Shown: positions 10,801-22,987 of the stretch, in pieces | How positions within the stretch are numbered: position 1 is the stretch's first letter | How the letters are laid out: the number at the start of each line of letters is the position of its first letter | Assembly (NCBI GenBank): GCA_038277395.1 | Contig: CM076196.1 | Span: 31,513,935 to 31,577,934, forward strand | Reading direction: 5' to 3' | DNA: 64,000 bases | From: Dryocosmus kuriphilus | Taxonomy: Eukaryota > Arthropoda > Insecta > Hymenoptera > Cynipidae | Notes under the pieces: model-generated | Database searches by the model: none | Seen by the model: the letters and a program-made list of their open reading frames with translations, nothing else | What the model was told of the DNA's origin: nothing | Program-made: the position numbers and the translations under genes

Positions 10801-13800
10801 AAGATACGGAAAAATAATAATAAACAAAGTTGTTCGCCTCAAAAATATCTACAAATTTGCTCTGTATTATTTTTTTATATAGACGCCTAGCTTTTGAGTT
10901 ATTCGTGAAATATGTTATGAAATATAAAGAAAACCACTTTTCAGCAAAACGATGCAAGATATGAGAAAATATTAACAAGCAGAACTGTTCACCTTGGAAA
11001 GAGCTACAAAATTTATTTATAAGACTCATCGTTTTACATTTCAGAATCGAAATCCTGTATTGTGAAAATTTGGAAAATCACAAAAAAACTTTACCAATCT
11101 ACAATGTGTTTTAAAAAAATGTAATTATCGAGCGCGAAGCGCGAGTGTCATGATAAGAATGTATTCCTTAAGGGCGATAGAGCCTTAAGGAGGTTCATGC
11201 GCGAATCCCTAGTCAAGAAGATGTGTTTTTTTAGATTCTGCCGTAAACGCCTCAAATAAATCAAAATGTAGCATATTAATTGAAGAAACAATTTAAAATG
11301 ACATTTTAAATATTAATTTATCATTATTATAATTAAAATATATTGGATTACTGTAAAACGACTGATTCGAGTAGTCTTTTGCTTGCGCGCATGCTCGGGC
11401 CCTGTTCATGCGCCCGATCTGGCCAGCTGTTGTTTGCGCCTAACCTAACCGTCCGCTATCGCGTTCTCACACCGAGAATTGATAAAATTCATGTCAAGCG
11501 TTGGACTGATGAACAAGCTTACTAGTATTGTCAAGAGATTCGCTGATTCTCTTTGTATATTCCGGGAAAAACTTCCCGACAGAGTAAAAAATAAAGGAAA
11601 ATTTTCGATATATGCGCTATTCAGTACTAATGTGCCAGAAGTAAATATAAATTCACTTCACAATGCCGCTGACGATGTAGAAGTTTTAAGTAAACTGAGA
11701 AGATCGGAATCTCAGATAGCTTGATTATTGAAAGATCGAAAAATATTTCTATGATTCAGGAAGAACAGAAAAAGAAAAATAAGAAACCATTGAATAAAGC
11801 TTCACTTCTTGAATACAAAGACAATATATCTAGTGGCATGATGAGTAAAATGGCTGAGTGTGGAATTACTAAACAAGTTGTACATAATGCCTTTGAGAAA
11901 GGTGGATTCGGCGCAATACGAAGTTTGTTAGGAAAAAACGTAAACGGCAAACCTCGAGTTACAAAAAATAAAAAAGTATTAGACAAAATAACCAAGATTT
12001 TTGCTAAACAGTAGTATTTTTAGTTCAAAATTATTTTGGTTGGAATATCAATTGAAGTAATGATTTAATTATTAGTATTAATAAAATGCTTGTTATATGA
12101 TCCGAAAGATCTGAAATTATATCTGATATTATCATTATCCAGAAATACGTAAGAATTTATTTTTAAAAAGTAATTATCAAAGTTGTACGGTAGCAAGAAA
12201 TGTTACGCTTGCTTTGAAAATATTTGAATTTCGCGCTATTTAGCGGAGTTGGCGGCATGGCCACCATAACCTACGTGCGACAATACTCTAATATTCGTGT
12301 TAAAATATCTTTTTGAGGTGACCGGCAACCGATAAATGTTAATACGTCATTAGAAAGCTTCGGATTTCTTCTTAAAGAACCTAGTTTCTTGTTCAGACCA
12401 ATGATGTTTCTGAAAAGAAAGAGCATTACTTCCGGTCAAAAATAATCGATTTCTCATAAGAGTTGTGTTAAAGCCTTCTTTATAAAAACCTTTATTTTTC
12501 TCATTTGGTCGGCAACAGGGTCTGAAATTTTTTTGGGGTGTATAATTAATACTCATTAATAGTCTGTCAGAGCTTAATTAAATCCTATGAAAGTTTAGTT
12601 CACGCATGAACCTCCTTAAGTAAAATAATTTCTTTTGTAATTTTTCATTTAAAGGTTTATACGATCCATAAACACCGAGCGCGTAGAGCGAGGTGAATAA
12701 TCTGTCGAGCGCGAAGCGCGAGTGCCGTAAATAACGTATTGAGCGAAAAGCGCGGCTCCCAACAGACGCGCGCCCTAGGCGCGCTCATACTTCGCGCGAA
12801 GTCCGCGATGAGAATGTGTCCGCGAAGCGGGAAGATTTTTTTTTATATATCGACACAATCTGAGCACATAGTAATGCCGTGATGCTGACAAACAGGGCGA
12901 TGGCAGGATGTCAAATATGTTAAAAATAACATTCATTGATATATCAAATGGAAATTCAATTCATTCCAATTAGACAAAAAAGAAGAGAGTTGGTGTCTTG
13001 ATTACTGGGACGTTTACCTCAGTATAATGATATATTATAGTACAGTTATATGTAAGTATGTATGGGCGTATATATGCACATGGCACAAAAGTATGGAAAC
13101 CCCTGAATAACTTATCAGGAATGAATTTTTTTTTTTAAATATTAAATACAAAAGTTTTCGGATTTTTCCCTGGATATTCAATGGCGACCTCGGTTTGACC
13201 TTGACCACGACCGTGAAGGTCATATCAAGGTCAAATTCAATTTTTTAAATGGGAAGCCCCATTTTTTATTGCATATTTGGAAAGGGCAGGAAATTTTACG
13301 TTCAAGTATGACCTTGACCATGTCCTTCACCATGACCTTCAAGGTCATTCCAAGGTCAAACTTGTTTTTTCAAATGGGAACCCCTTTCAATTTTTTAAAT
13401 GGGAAGCCCCATTTTTTATTGCGGATTTGGAAAGAGCAGGAAATTTTACGATAAGGTATGACCTTGACCATGTTTTTGACCTTCAAGGTCAAACTTGTTT
13501 TTTCAAATATGAACCCCTATTTTTCATTGTGGATTTGGAAAGAGCAGGAAATTTTACCTTCAAGTGTGACTTTATCCATAATCATGCTGTTCGCGTTGAA
13601 CCAGGCTTTCAAGATCATTTTAAAAAGATTTTTTCAAGAATTTGGACAAATTACAGCCACTGCAGGGTACCTCCTAGCGATCCCAGTCAGATTTTGGACG
13701 ATTCTTTTTAGTCACAGTTATGCACCAAATTTAGCGTAAATTAGTTGATTTTTTGAAAATCTTGTCCAACATCTTGATTCCGCCATGTTGGATTAATAAT

Positions 13801-16800
13801 TTTCAGAAACTGATTTCAGATTCAAAATCAGTGATCCCAAAAACCTCCGCATACCAAATTTGGCGTAAATTGATCGATTTTTTGAAAATCTTGTCCGCTA
13901 ACCGTGTAACGTACTCAAAAGTATGCCTTTTGAGGATAATTGAAAAACAGATACTTTTGCTGCTTTGGCCTCTCTAACAGTCTTTTTCAGGATAGATAGT
14001 GGAGTTTATTTTTTTTGGCGCGGTTGCTGCTTTTCAATATTCCTTTTTAGGATATTCGAAAAACAGTTACTTTCGCTGCTTTATAGCACCTTTGACAGTC
14101 CTTTTTCAGGATAGTTAGCGGAGTTCTTTTTTTGGGGGGCGCAATTGCTGTTTCTTAACAGTTCTTTCTGGGAGTCTTTGAAATCTGTTATTTTATTCCT
14201 TTCTTTCACCATGGCTTCTCTAACAGAAGAAGAGAGAGTTTCTTTGTTAATGATGAGAGGTTGGGGTGATAGATGTAGGTCGTATGACGAAGTAGTGCAG
14301 TTACTTAATGAATCGTTTCGAGAAGGTTGAACAAGCATTAGCAAATCCACTGTCTGTAAAACTGTCAGGAAATTTGAAGAAACTGGTACTAATAAGAACC
14401 GTCCAAAATCTGGAAAGCCAAAAAGTAAAACCTCAGAAGAGCGGCAAATGGAATTGACCCAGTCTTTTGTCGGAGATCCGCATTTAACTCTTAGGAAGGC
14501 CTCTCAACAGCTTCAAATTGATCGAGTGTCAATTTTTAGGAATTTAAAGATCATTAAATTTCACCCTTACAAAATACACCTTCATCAAGAAATAAATGAA
14601 GACGATTTTGACCGGCGAGTTGAATTTTGTGAGAACATGATGGAAAGAATTGTTCAGAATCCTAATTTTCAGTCACTCATCGTTCTTTCAGACGAATCAA
14701 CATTTCAACTTAACGGTGAAGTCAATCGCCACAATTGCAGATATTGGAGCAATGGAAATCCTCATTGGCTACGAGAACATCACACGAAATACCCGCAAAA
14801 ATTGAATGTTTGGGCAGGCATTTTTAGGGATCGAATAGTTGGACCTTTTTTCATTGACGGAAATTTAGATGGACCAGGATATCTGGAATTACTGCAGGAG
14901 CAAATAGTCCCAGCGATTCAGGAAATAGCTGGTGATGATTTTAATGAGGTTTGGTACCAGCATGATGGTGCACCTGCTCATTTTCAGGTGATTGTGAGAA
15001 ACTACCTAGATGTAGTATTTAGTAATCGCTGGATAGGTCGCAGAGGAAGTATTGAGTGGCTAGCCAGGTCCCCTGATCTGACTCCACTTGACTTTTTTCT
15101 TTGGGGCTACATAAAAAATAAAGTGTACGTTACTAAGCCACGAGATTTAGAAGATCTAAGACAAAAAATAGTCAATGCTTGCGCTGATATTACACCTGAT
15201 ATGATAAGGAGTGCGATAGAAAATTTTTATGTCCGTCTAGGAACCTGACAGGATTTTGGTGGAGAACATTTTGAACACAGGTTGTAAGCCTTGCCTTAAC
15301 TGTCCGCGATCGTTAGCCTTGCCTTAACTGGCCGGGAACGTTAGCCTTGGCTTAACTGACTGGGATCGCTAGGAGGTACCCTACAGTGGCTGGGATTTTT
15401 CAAAGTTCTTGAAGAAACCTTTTTGAAATGAACTTAAAAGCCTGGTTCAAGGCCAAGAGCATGATTATGGATAAAGTCACACTTGAAGGAAAAATTTCCT
15501 GCCCTTTCCAAATCCGCAATAAAAAATGGGGGTACCCATTTGAAAAAACAAGTGTGACCTTGGAATCACCTTGAAGGTCCTGGTCAAGGTTAAACTTGAG
15601 GATAAAATTTCCTGCTCTCTCCACATCCACAATGAAAAATAGGGGTTCCCGTTTGAAAAAACAAGTTTGACCTTGGAATGGCCTTGAAGGTCATGATCCA
15701 GGACATGGTCAAGGTCATACTTGAACGTCAAATTTCCTGCTCTTTCCAAATCCGCAATAACAAATGGGCCTTCCCATTTAAAAAATTGAAAGGGGCATTT
15801 GCTGTTGGTGAGGAAATATGTTGTTTTTGAGAGGAAATTAGGTGATACGTATTTTTCCGATTTGTAAAAAAAAATGTGTACGAAGTTATGAGTATTTGAA
15901 TTTTGAAGTTGTGTTTCGAAAAAAGGCAAATTTTTCCTTTTAGTGTGTATAACTTTTGACTGAATAGAGATATTTGGATTTTTCTTCCAGGTTCTGGTAG
16001 AGTCTATCGTTCTCTACCAAAAACACATAGTTTTTGAACCAAAGATTAATTTTAAAGAAAATTGTTTTGAATTTAAAAAAAAATAGTTACATTTTCAACT
16101 AAAAAAGATGAATTTTCAACCAAAAGTGGACCAGCTAAATTTTGGAGAATAAAAAAATACTAATTTTAAACCCAAAAAAAAGTTAAATTTTCAAGCCACA
16201 AAAATTAATTTTTAATAAAGAATAGTAACAATTGAGAATTGTAAATGTCTCAAAATTTCAATTATATATTGGACAAAAACTTCTATCTTCGGTTTTCACA
16301 TTTCCGTTTTTAAATATTTAAAGAAAAAAGGGAGAAAGGAGAACTTTTTCGAGAATAGGTAAAAAAATGAGAATAGAGAAAGACTGTGCTATTATTATGA
16401 AAACCTTCCATTTTTCTTCACAAAAAGTGTTAAAAATCGAAAATAATTCAAAATGCGAAGTCTTCGAGAAGAAAAAATTTCAACATATAAAAAATCTTCA
16501 AATTTTCTTTGCAGAAAATACTAAAAATTCAAAATACGATATATCTTCGAAAACAATATTTTCGAGCAAAATATCTGAGACGCATTTTTCTTTTCATGTG
16601 TTGCCAATTGTGTAAGTTCTTAAAAAATCGGTGAGATGAATTTTTGTCTTTTGCGAATCCAACATGTAGTTTCCCTCAAAAGTTTATAATTAAATTTTAT
16701 AAATTAATTTGTACATAATACACAGGAGAAAAGGCGTTCGCTGCAGGCGACTATAATGACGCTTTAAATTTTTTCACTAACGCTCTGCTTCTTGCACCCG

Positions 16801-19800
16801 CTTCTTCAAAAAACTGTTGCCTATTCTTACTTTTGGCGCTCCGCGGTTTTGCAAAAATTAAAAGCCTATTCTGAATCTTTAAAAGACATTCAAAGAGCAC
16901 TTAAGTTGCCCATTACTGAAAAGCAGAAGAAAAATTTGCTCGATCGAAAGAAGGTAATAGAAAATTTGCAACCTAAACAATCAAACAAGGATCATGAAGA
17001 GGAAGTTCTTTCTTATGGAGAAAATGCAGAAATAAAGGGAGCGAGTTGCGCTGTTGCTTTGGTATACAATGAAAAATATGGAAGACACTTTATAGCGACA
17101 CGCGATATCAAAATTGGGGATGTCCTATTTATGCAAGCGCCGTTCTCATTTGTTATAATAAAAGAAAGCCATAATGAGAAAAAAAGCAGATACTGGTTCT
17201 GTGAAAATTGTTTGGATTTGACCATGGCACCAATTCCTTGCGACAACTGCGCTATGTTTCTTTATTGTTCTGATAAATGCAGATTGGAAGCATACGCAAA
17301 ATATCACAAATATGAGTGTAAAATTGCACAACTGGAACTACCTGTAGTTCCTTTAGGACCCATGACGACCTTTTATTTGCGTTCCTTCCTCATTTTGACC
17401 AAACAGGGTGAAGATTTTCAGGAAATTGTCAAACTCGTGGATGTCATAAAAAAACGTAAAGGTAATAAATTATTCTTAAGTTTTACGAATTGCAGCGTCC
17501 AGCAAAATTTCATTTTAAAATTCCCAACAATTTCCCGGATTTCCAAGATAGAGAACAGCGTTTGAAGCACCTCATTATTAGTTAAAAAGGTATTAAAAAT
17601 TAAGATAAAAGTTTACAAAATTAATTTTTTTATCAGCATCGGTATGCTTTTACCAAGGACAAGTCATTTTTTATTGTTGTTTAACTTTTGACTGAGTCTT
17701 AGGAAAATGTTGTTCTTTGGTAAGTTTTTCAACAAACTCCATAAAATTCTGGTATGCCATGTATTTTTACTACTTATCCATCATCGTTTAAACAATTTAG
17801 ATCTGCTTAACAATTTTTTTCGACAAAAAATCCAAAACTTACCCTTCTTTGAGTAACATAAACTAATTAGTAATTGAAAGTGTTGCGGCCTTTATTGGGT
17901 TTTTTGCTGTTTATTTAAAAAAATTCATTGCCAAAATGTTTCGATTCAAATTTGAATCATATTCATGACATTTTTATAACATTTTAAAAGCAGTAGTATA
18001 ATAATCAAAATCAATGGAACATTCCGTATATCTTGTAGAGAACAGGCTTTATTCTGTGAAACCTAACCTGTACAGAAGATTATTCAAGTTAATGTTTTGT
18101 AGAATGCAAAAAAGCTTGTATTATTATATTATTATTTAAAGGAAATTATTATTACTTACGTTAGTGTCCATTTTGTTAAAGAAAAAGGTGTTTAAGATAA
18201 AAAATAAGGATGTACACTAATGTACACTAACATCTCATGGAGTCTTATAAGAAGTACCATACACATTCATAATTTTTAAATTTTCAAAATTTTTCAAATT
18301 TTTCTCATTTTTCGCGGGTTATAGCTATATACGTATTATATGATGCTAACCTAAAATTTCAGTCATGACGTTTGTATCGGACAAACCTCATGGCTCTGAC
18401 AAAATTTTCCTTATTTTTTAACTTAAAACACCTTTTTCTTTAACAAAATGGATACTAACGTAAGTAATAATAATTTCCTTTAAATAATAATATAATAATA
18501 AAAGCTTTTTTGCATTCTACAAAACATTAACTTGAATAATCTTTTGTACAGATTAGGTTTCACAGAATAAAAAGCCTGTTCTCTACAAAATATACGGAAT
18601 GTTCCATTGATTTTGATTATTATACTACTGCTTTTAAAATGTTATAAAAATGTTATGAATATGATTAAAATTTGAATCGAAACATGTTGGCAATGAATTT
18701 TTTAAAATAAACAGCAAAAAACTCAACAAAGGCCGCAACACTTTCAATTATACATTATTCTGGGGTAAAAATTATTATACATAAATTAATTAGTTTATAT
18801 AAAAAATCACCTCGATTCGTTGACTTTATTTTAAACTGTTTGAGTGATTTTTTATTGCTGAAGCGTAACTTTTGACTGGAATCTTGCATAATAGTGTATT
18901 TTTTTAAAAAAATGTTAACAAATTTCATTAGTGTCTCTTATCCCTTTTCATTACGTATGCATATTTGTTTAATAATTTCCATTTTTTAAAACACTTTTTG
19001 ACAAAACAGACCAACTATAATAATTGCATTTTCAAAAAAAGAATTAATTTTCGAACAAAAATAGTTGAATTTTCAACCAAAAAGTATTATTTTTCAACCA
19101 AGGATGAATTTTAAACAAAATCGTTTCATTTACAAACAAACATTGTTAAATTTTCAACTATAAAAGATCAATTTTCAAACAAAAATATAATAGTTGAATT
19201 TTTAACCAATAATAAAAAAATCAACCAAAAAATGGAACGCTAAATTTTAAACAAAAAAGATTAATTTTCAAAAAATACAGTGCACTTTTTACCTCAAGAA
19301 AAAGGAAATTTTCAATAAAACAGTTGAAGTTTCAATTAAAAAACATTATTTTTAAACGAAGGGTGAATTTTTATCAAAATCAGCATTACATTGATGCATC
19401 AATTTAATTTTTTTATAACAAACAAAGGAAGGAAATAATTTTGTTTTTAAATATTAGAAATCGAGTAATTTAAATATTTCTAAAATTTTTTAACATTTAG
19501 CATTAACATTTTTAAAATTTCATTCTTAAATTTTTATATTTTTCAAATGTTACATTTTTTAAATTTTAGTTTAAAAACTCTTCAATTCTGCAAGCTTCAA
19601 ATTACTTACATTATTTAAGAGTGAAATTTAAAATTTAGAAAAATATTCCATCTTGAAGTGTTTAAACACTATTCATTTATTAATTTTTAATTTATGGAAT
19701 ACACTACGGTGCTGCTATTGGACAACTGAATTTAAAACTTCCTATTTTTTACTTTCAGTTTTCTAGATAAAATATCAATGATACTGTTGGTTTTAATTGG

Positions 19801-22800
19801 TGGCGTAATTGGTTAACGCTCTACTCACGTATAGTAGCGCTCCCGGTTCAAATCCGGACTGAGGCAGATTTTTTTTGCTCTTCAAAAAATTATTTGTCTG
19901 AAGGAATCGTAAAAAAATCTGACATTTTCCGAATTTTTGATTAAGGATCAATGATACTGTCGAATTTTTATATTTTCAGATAGAAGAACAGCTGGCTTCA
20001 AAGACGGAAAACTTGACGGGAGCAATTCTGAAGCTGTTTTGAGTTTATTTCATCACATGGATAAAAACAATTTTATTGGAATTGTAAACTTCGCTGCCGA
20101 GATAGCTTGTGCCCTAAAAAAAAATACAGACTTTTTTAAAAAAGGGAGCGATGTTCGGGGCCTAGCAAAACTTCTCATACTCTTAAGTTACATCTGCTAT
20201 AGGAATGCTTGTAGCGTAAGTTTCAAAACTGAACTAGTCTTTTAAATTCTAATCTAAAAGATTATATTCAGGGTGTCTAGCAAAATTTTCTTTTTAAACG
20301 CCCGGATTTCCCAGATAGGAAATAGCGTTTTCCCCCGTTTTCTTTTGTCTCAATTTCGCACCTCATAATTACTTGAAAAGGTACTGAAAATTACTAAAAA
20401 AAAGTTTATAAAATCAATTCTCTGATCAGGCTATTTTTCCTCAGTTTGAACTGAAGAAATTTTAAGCCCAGCATTTTCAATTTTTTTCAAAAAAATATGC
20501 AATTTACCACATACAAGAAAATTTGTTTTTTACTCATTTTAAAATAATTCTATACCTTCAACTTTCTTTCAAGTTTTCATTTTATATTACGTTTAGAGTT
20601 TCAAAAAAGCGGGTTTTCCGACAACGCTTTAAATTTTGAAGATTTCAAATCGAAATATGGCACTAGCAACAAAAAATTTCGATTCTTAACCAAAAATTTA
20701 AAAAAATGGATTATGAAATATTTGAATTTTTAATAAAAAAAAGATAAATTATCAACCAAAAATAGTTCAATTATTATTAATCAAAGAAAAAACATTTTCA
20801 AAAAATAGTTGAATTTCCAACTATTCAAAAAAAAATTTAACAGTTCAAAAACAAAATATTTCAATTTTTAGTTTTGAAAAAGTTCATTTTTTAATAAAAA
20901 AAACAGTTATATTTACAAAAAAAAAAATTAGTCTTCAACGGAATAGTTTTAATTTTTAATTTTATAAAGATCAATTTCTAGTAAAATAGTTCCATTTTCA
21001 ACTAAAAAGATGAATTCGCAGACAAAATATTACAGATAATTTGAATCAAAATAGGTTATATGGTTACCAAAAATAGTTGAATTTGAATTATGAACCCTCA
21101 ACAATATTTTTTTCAATTAAACCGTTGAAATTCCACCCAAGAGAGATAAATTTTGAACAAAAAAAAAATGTTTTGCGACCAAAATATTAAATTTTTTCAT
21201 AAAAGGAGTTAAATTTTCAAACAAAAAAATGAATTTCGAATAAAAAATGATTATATTTTCAACAGGAAGAAATTAATTTCCAGCAGAATATTTTTACTTT
21301 CACTGAAAAAGACCAATTTTTAAATAGATATTTGAATTTTCAAAAAAAAAAAAGAATTAATTTTCAAATATAGATAGTTGCACTTTCAAACTAAAAAGAC
21401 GAATTTTCAAGAAAATACTTGGATTTTTAAACAAAAAAATTTTTTTAAAAATTTCAACCAAAAATGGAGTAGCTAAATTTTGAACAAAAAAGATAAAATA
21501 GTTGAATTTCCAAAGGAAAAAAAATTAGCTTTCAGTCAAAATATTTGAAGTTTTCATTTTAAAAATTTACACTTTCAAAGAAATAAATGATATTAATCAT
21601 CATTTATTTATTTATACTCTCTCCCTTTTACGGGTCTGAGAGTCTTCACAAAATCATTACATATGTTTACAATCCAATTCCTTAAACTATATTCTCCCTT
21701 ATCGTTCTCTTACACTATTACATACATATTTTCATATTCTATTCTTAGATTTATTCCTAAATTTATACGCTTGCGATCGAGACCCGGACTTCCGTTTCCT
21801 CTTACCTTTTCCAATCTATAATTGGTAATTACTTTTTCGGTTCTACTTTATATTTTTACTATCTTTTAACTACATCATGAGACCTTCTCTTTCTCTTAAC
21901 TTTTCCAGCTTCTTCATCCATCCCTCCCCCTGTCCATTCAAATTCAGAATCTCTTTCACTCTCTCTTCCACACTCTTTCCTTCTCCTTCGTCTCCTGTAC
22001 ATCTCTCTAACACATGCACCCATGTTTCCTGCTCATACCCACGGGCAGTGCCCATTTCATCGCCTTCTACCTGGTTGCTCTACCCCCACTACCGAACTTC
22101 CCCTCACGTAGCCGAATGTTCGCCAGCGTCTGTCGTCGACCCATGTCAGCGGGGGGTTCTTTCTATCTAATGAGGAAACATAAAATTTTTCAATTCGTTA
22201 AATCGGTATCTTCATACTATAGTTTGCAGTAAACTTCGCACATATCTAAATTCAAAAATGAATTTCCAGTAATTCACATTTAATTATTGCTTTTACCCAG
22301 GATTTTCATCGGTCCTTTTCGGAGACAGAATCGGCCCTTTTTAGGGCCACCAAGTATTTAAACGAAGGAACATGTTTTTAATTGTTTCAAACATGTAGAA
22401 AAATACGAAACAACTGGCCTTTTTTAGGGCCACCAAATGAACTAATGCATTTTCTTAATTAGAGAAATTGATAATTTGAGGAAGTAATAATTTGATAATG
22501 TAATATATTTTTATATTTATAATTTCAGAAATTGATAATTTTAGTAATTGATAATTCGAGAATTTGAGAAATTGATAATTTTATAATAATGAAGTTAGTA
22601 ACATTGGAAACAGATAATTCGTGAAATTGGAGAGTTTATTAATGGTTAACTCAATTTACCAAAAGATATCTACTTTACTTAAATATAGTTTAAAAATTTG
22701 TGGAAGTTAGCAATTTTTTATAAATGTGTTATTGGTTCGGACTATTACTTTCTTCTGTTTTGAAAAATGGAATAATCTGAATAGATTGGTTCTAAATCAA

Positions 22801-22947
22801 CCCACAAAACTAATGCAATTGAGTTTCGGTGATCCTATATATGACCTGAGAAACAAACTTAGATTTCGAATATAATATTTCCAAATGAATAATGAAAAAT
22901 TTTTTAAATGTTATGTTTCGTATTTTATTCCTCATTGGATAGAAAGG

Positions 22948-22987
<40 letters not shown>

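Larger units (their letters stand above)
4280..12836. mobile_element. Composite foldback cluster with GC-rich hairpin modules
   Basis: Both outer edges carry the same inverted terminus: ATCTGCCCGCTTCGCGGGC reading inward from 4280, and its near complement ending at 12836. Inside are repeated modules with the small palindromes CTCGCGCTTCGCGCTCG, AGGCTCTATCGCCCTTAAGG and GCGCCCTAGGCGCGC. They are placed in alternating orientation near 4.3, 5.0, 6.8, 7.2, 7.4, 9.9, 10.0, 11.1 and 12.7 kb. Between the modules lie diverged tandem units of about 155 bp. The many 60-130 codon ORFs here are repeats of each other in both orientations and are not genes. No transposase was found. The family is unknown to me; the cluster sits in intron 1 of SMYD4-like gene 1. 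Confidence 0.7.
13085..15797 (+). mobile_element. Tc1/mariner-type element with long compound inverted repeats
   Basis: A transposase reading frame (14211..15248) lies between inverted arms. The inner ends match well: GTACCTCCTAGCGATCCC at about 13666 and its complement at about 15363. The arms (about 13385..13690 and 15357..15797) consist of repeated units containing TTGGAAAGAGCAGGAAATTT and TGACCTTGA-type words, and differ in unit number. The left side extends a further 300 bp to a CACAAAAGTATGGAAACCCC-like end with no partner on the right, so the right terminus seems lost. A TA target duplication could not be confirmed. Confidence 0.75.

Noticed and set aside
5178..11029. Numerous 60-130 codon ORFs (for example 5178..5432, 5673..6020, 7523..7774, 9235..9630, 10778..11029)
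   Set aside because: They are translations of the same palindromic repeat units on both strands, so the similarity between them is repeat similarity and not a gene family. The aspartate-rich ones come from GAC repeats.
4280..12836. Integrated virus or Maverick-type giant element
   Set aside because: No capsid, polymerase, integrase or ATPase coding sequence was found. The block is repeats only, apart from the exonuclease-like fragment in the nested element.
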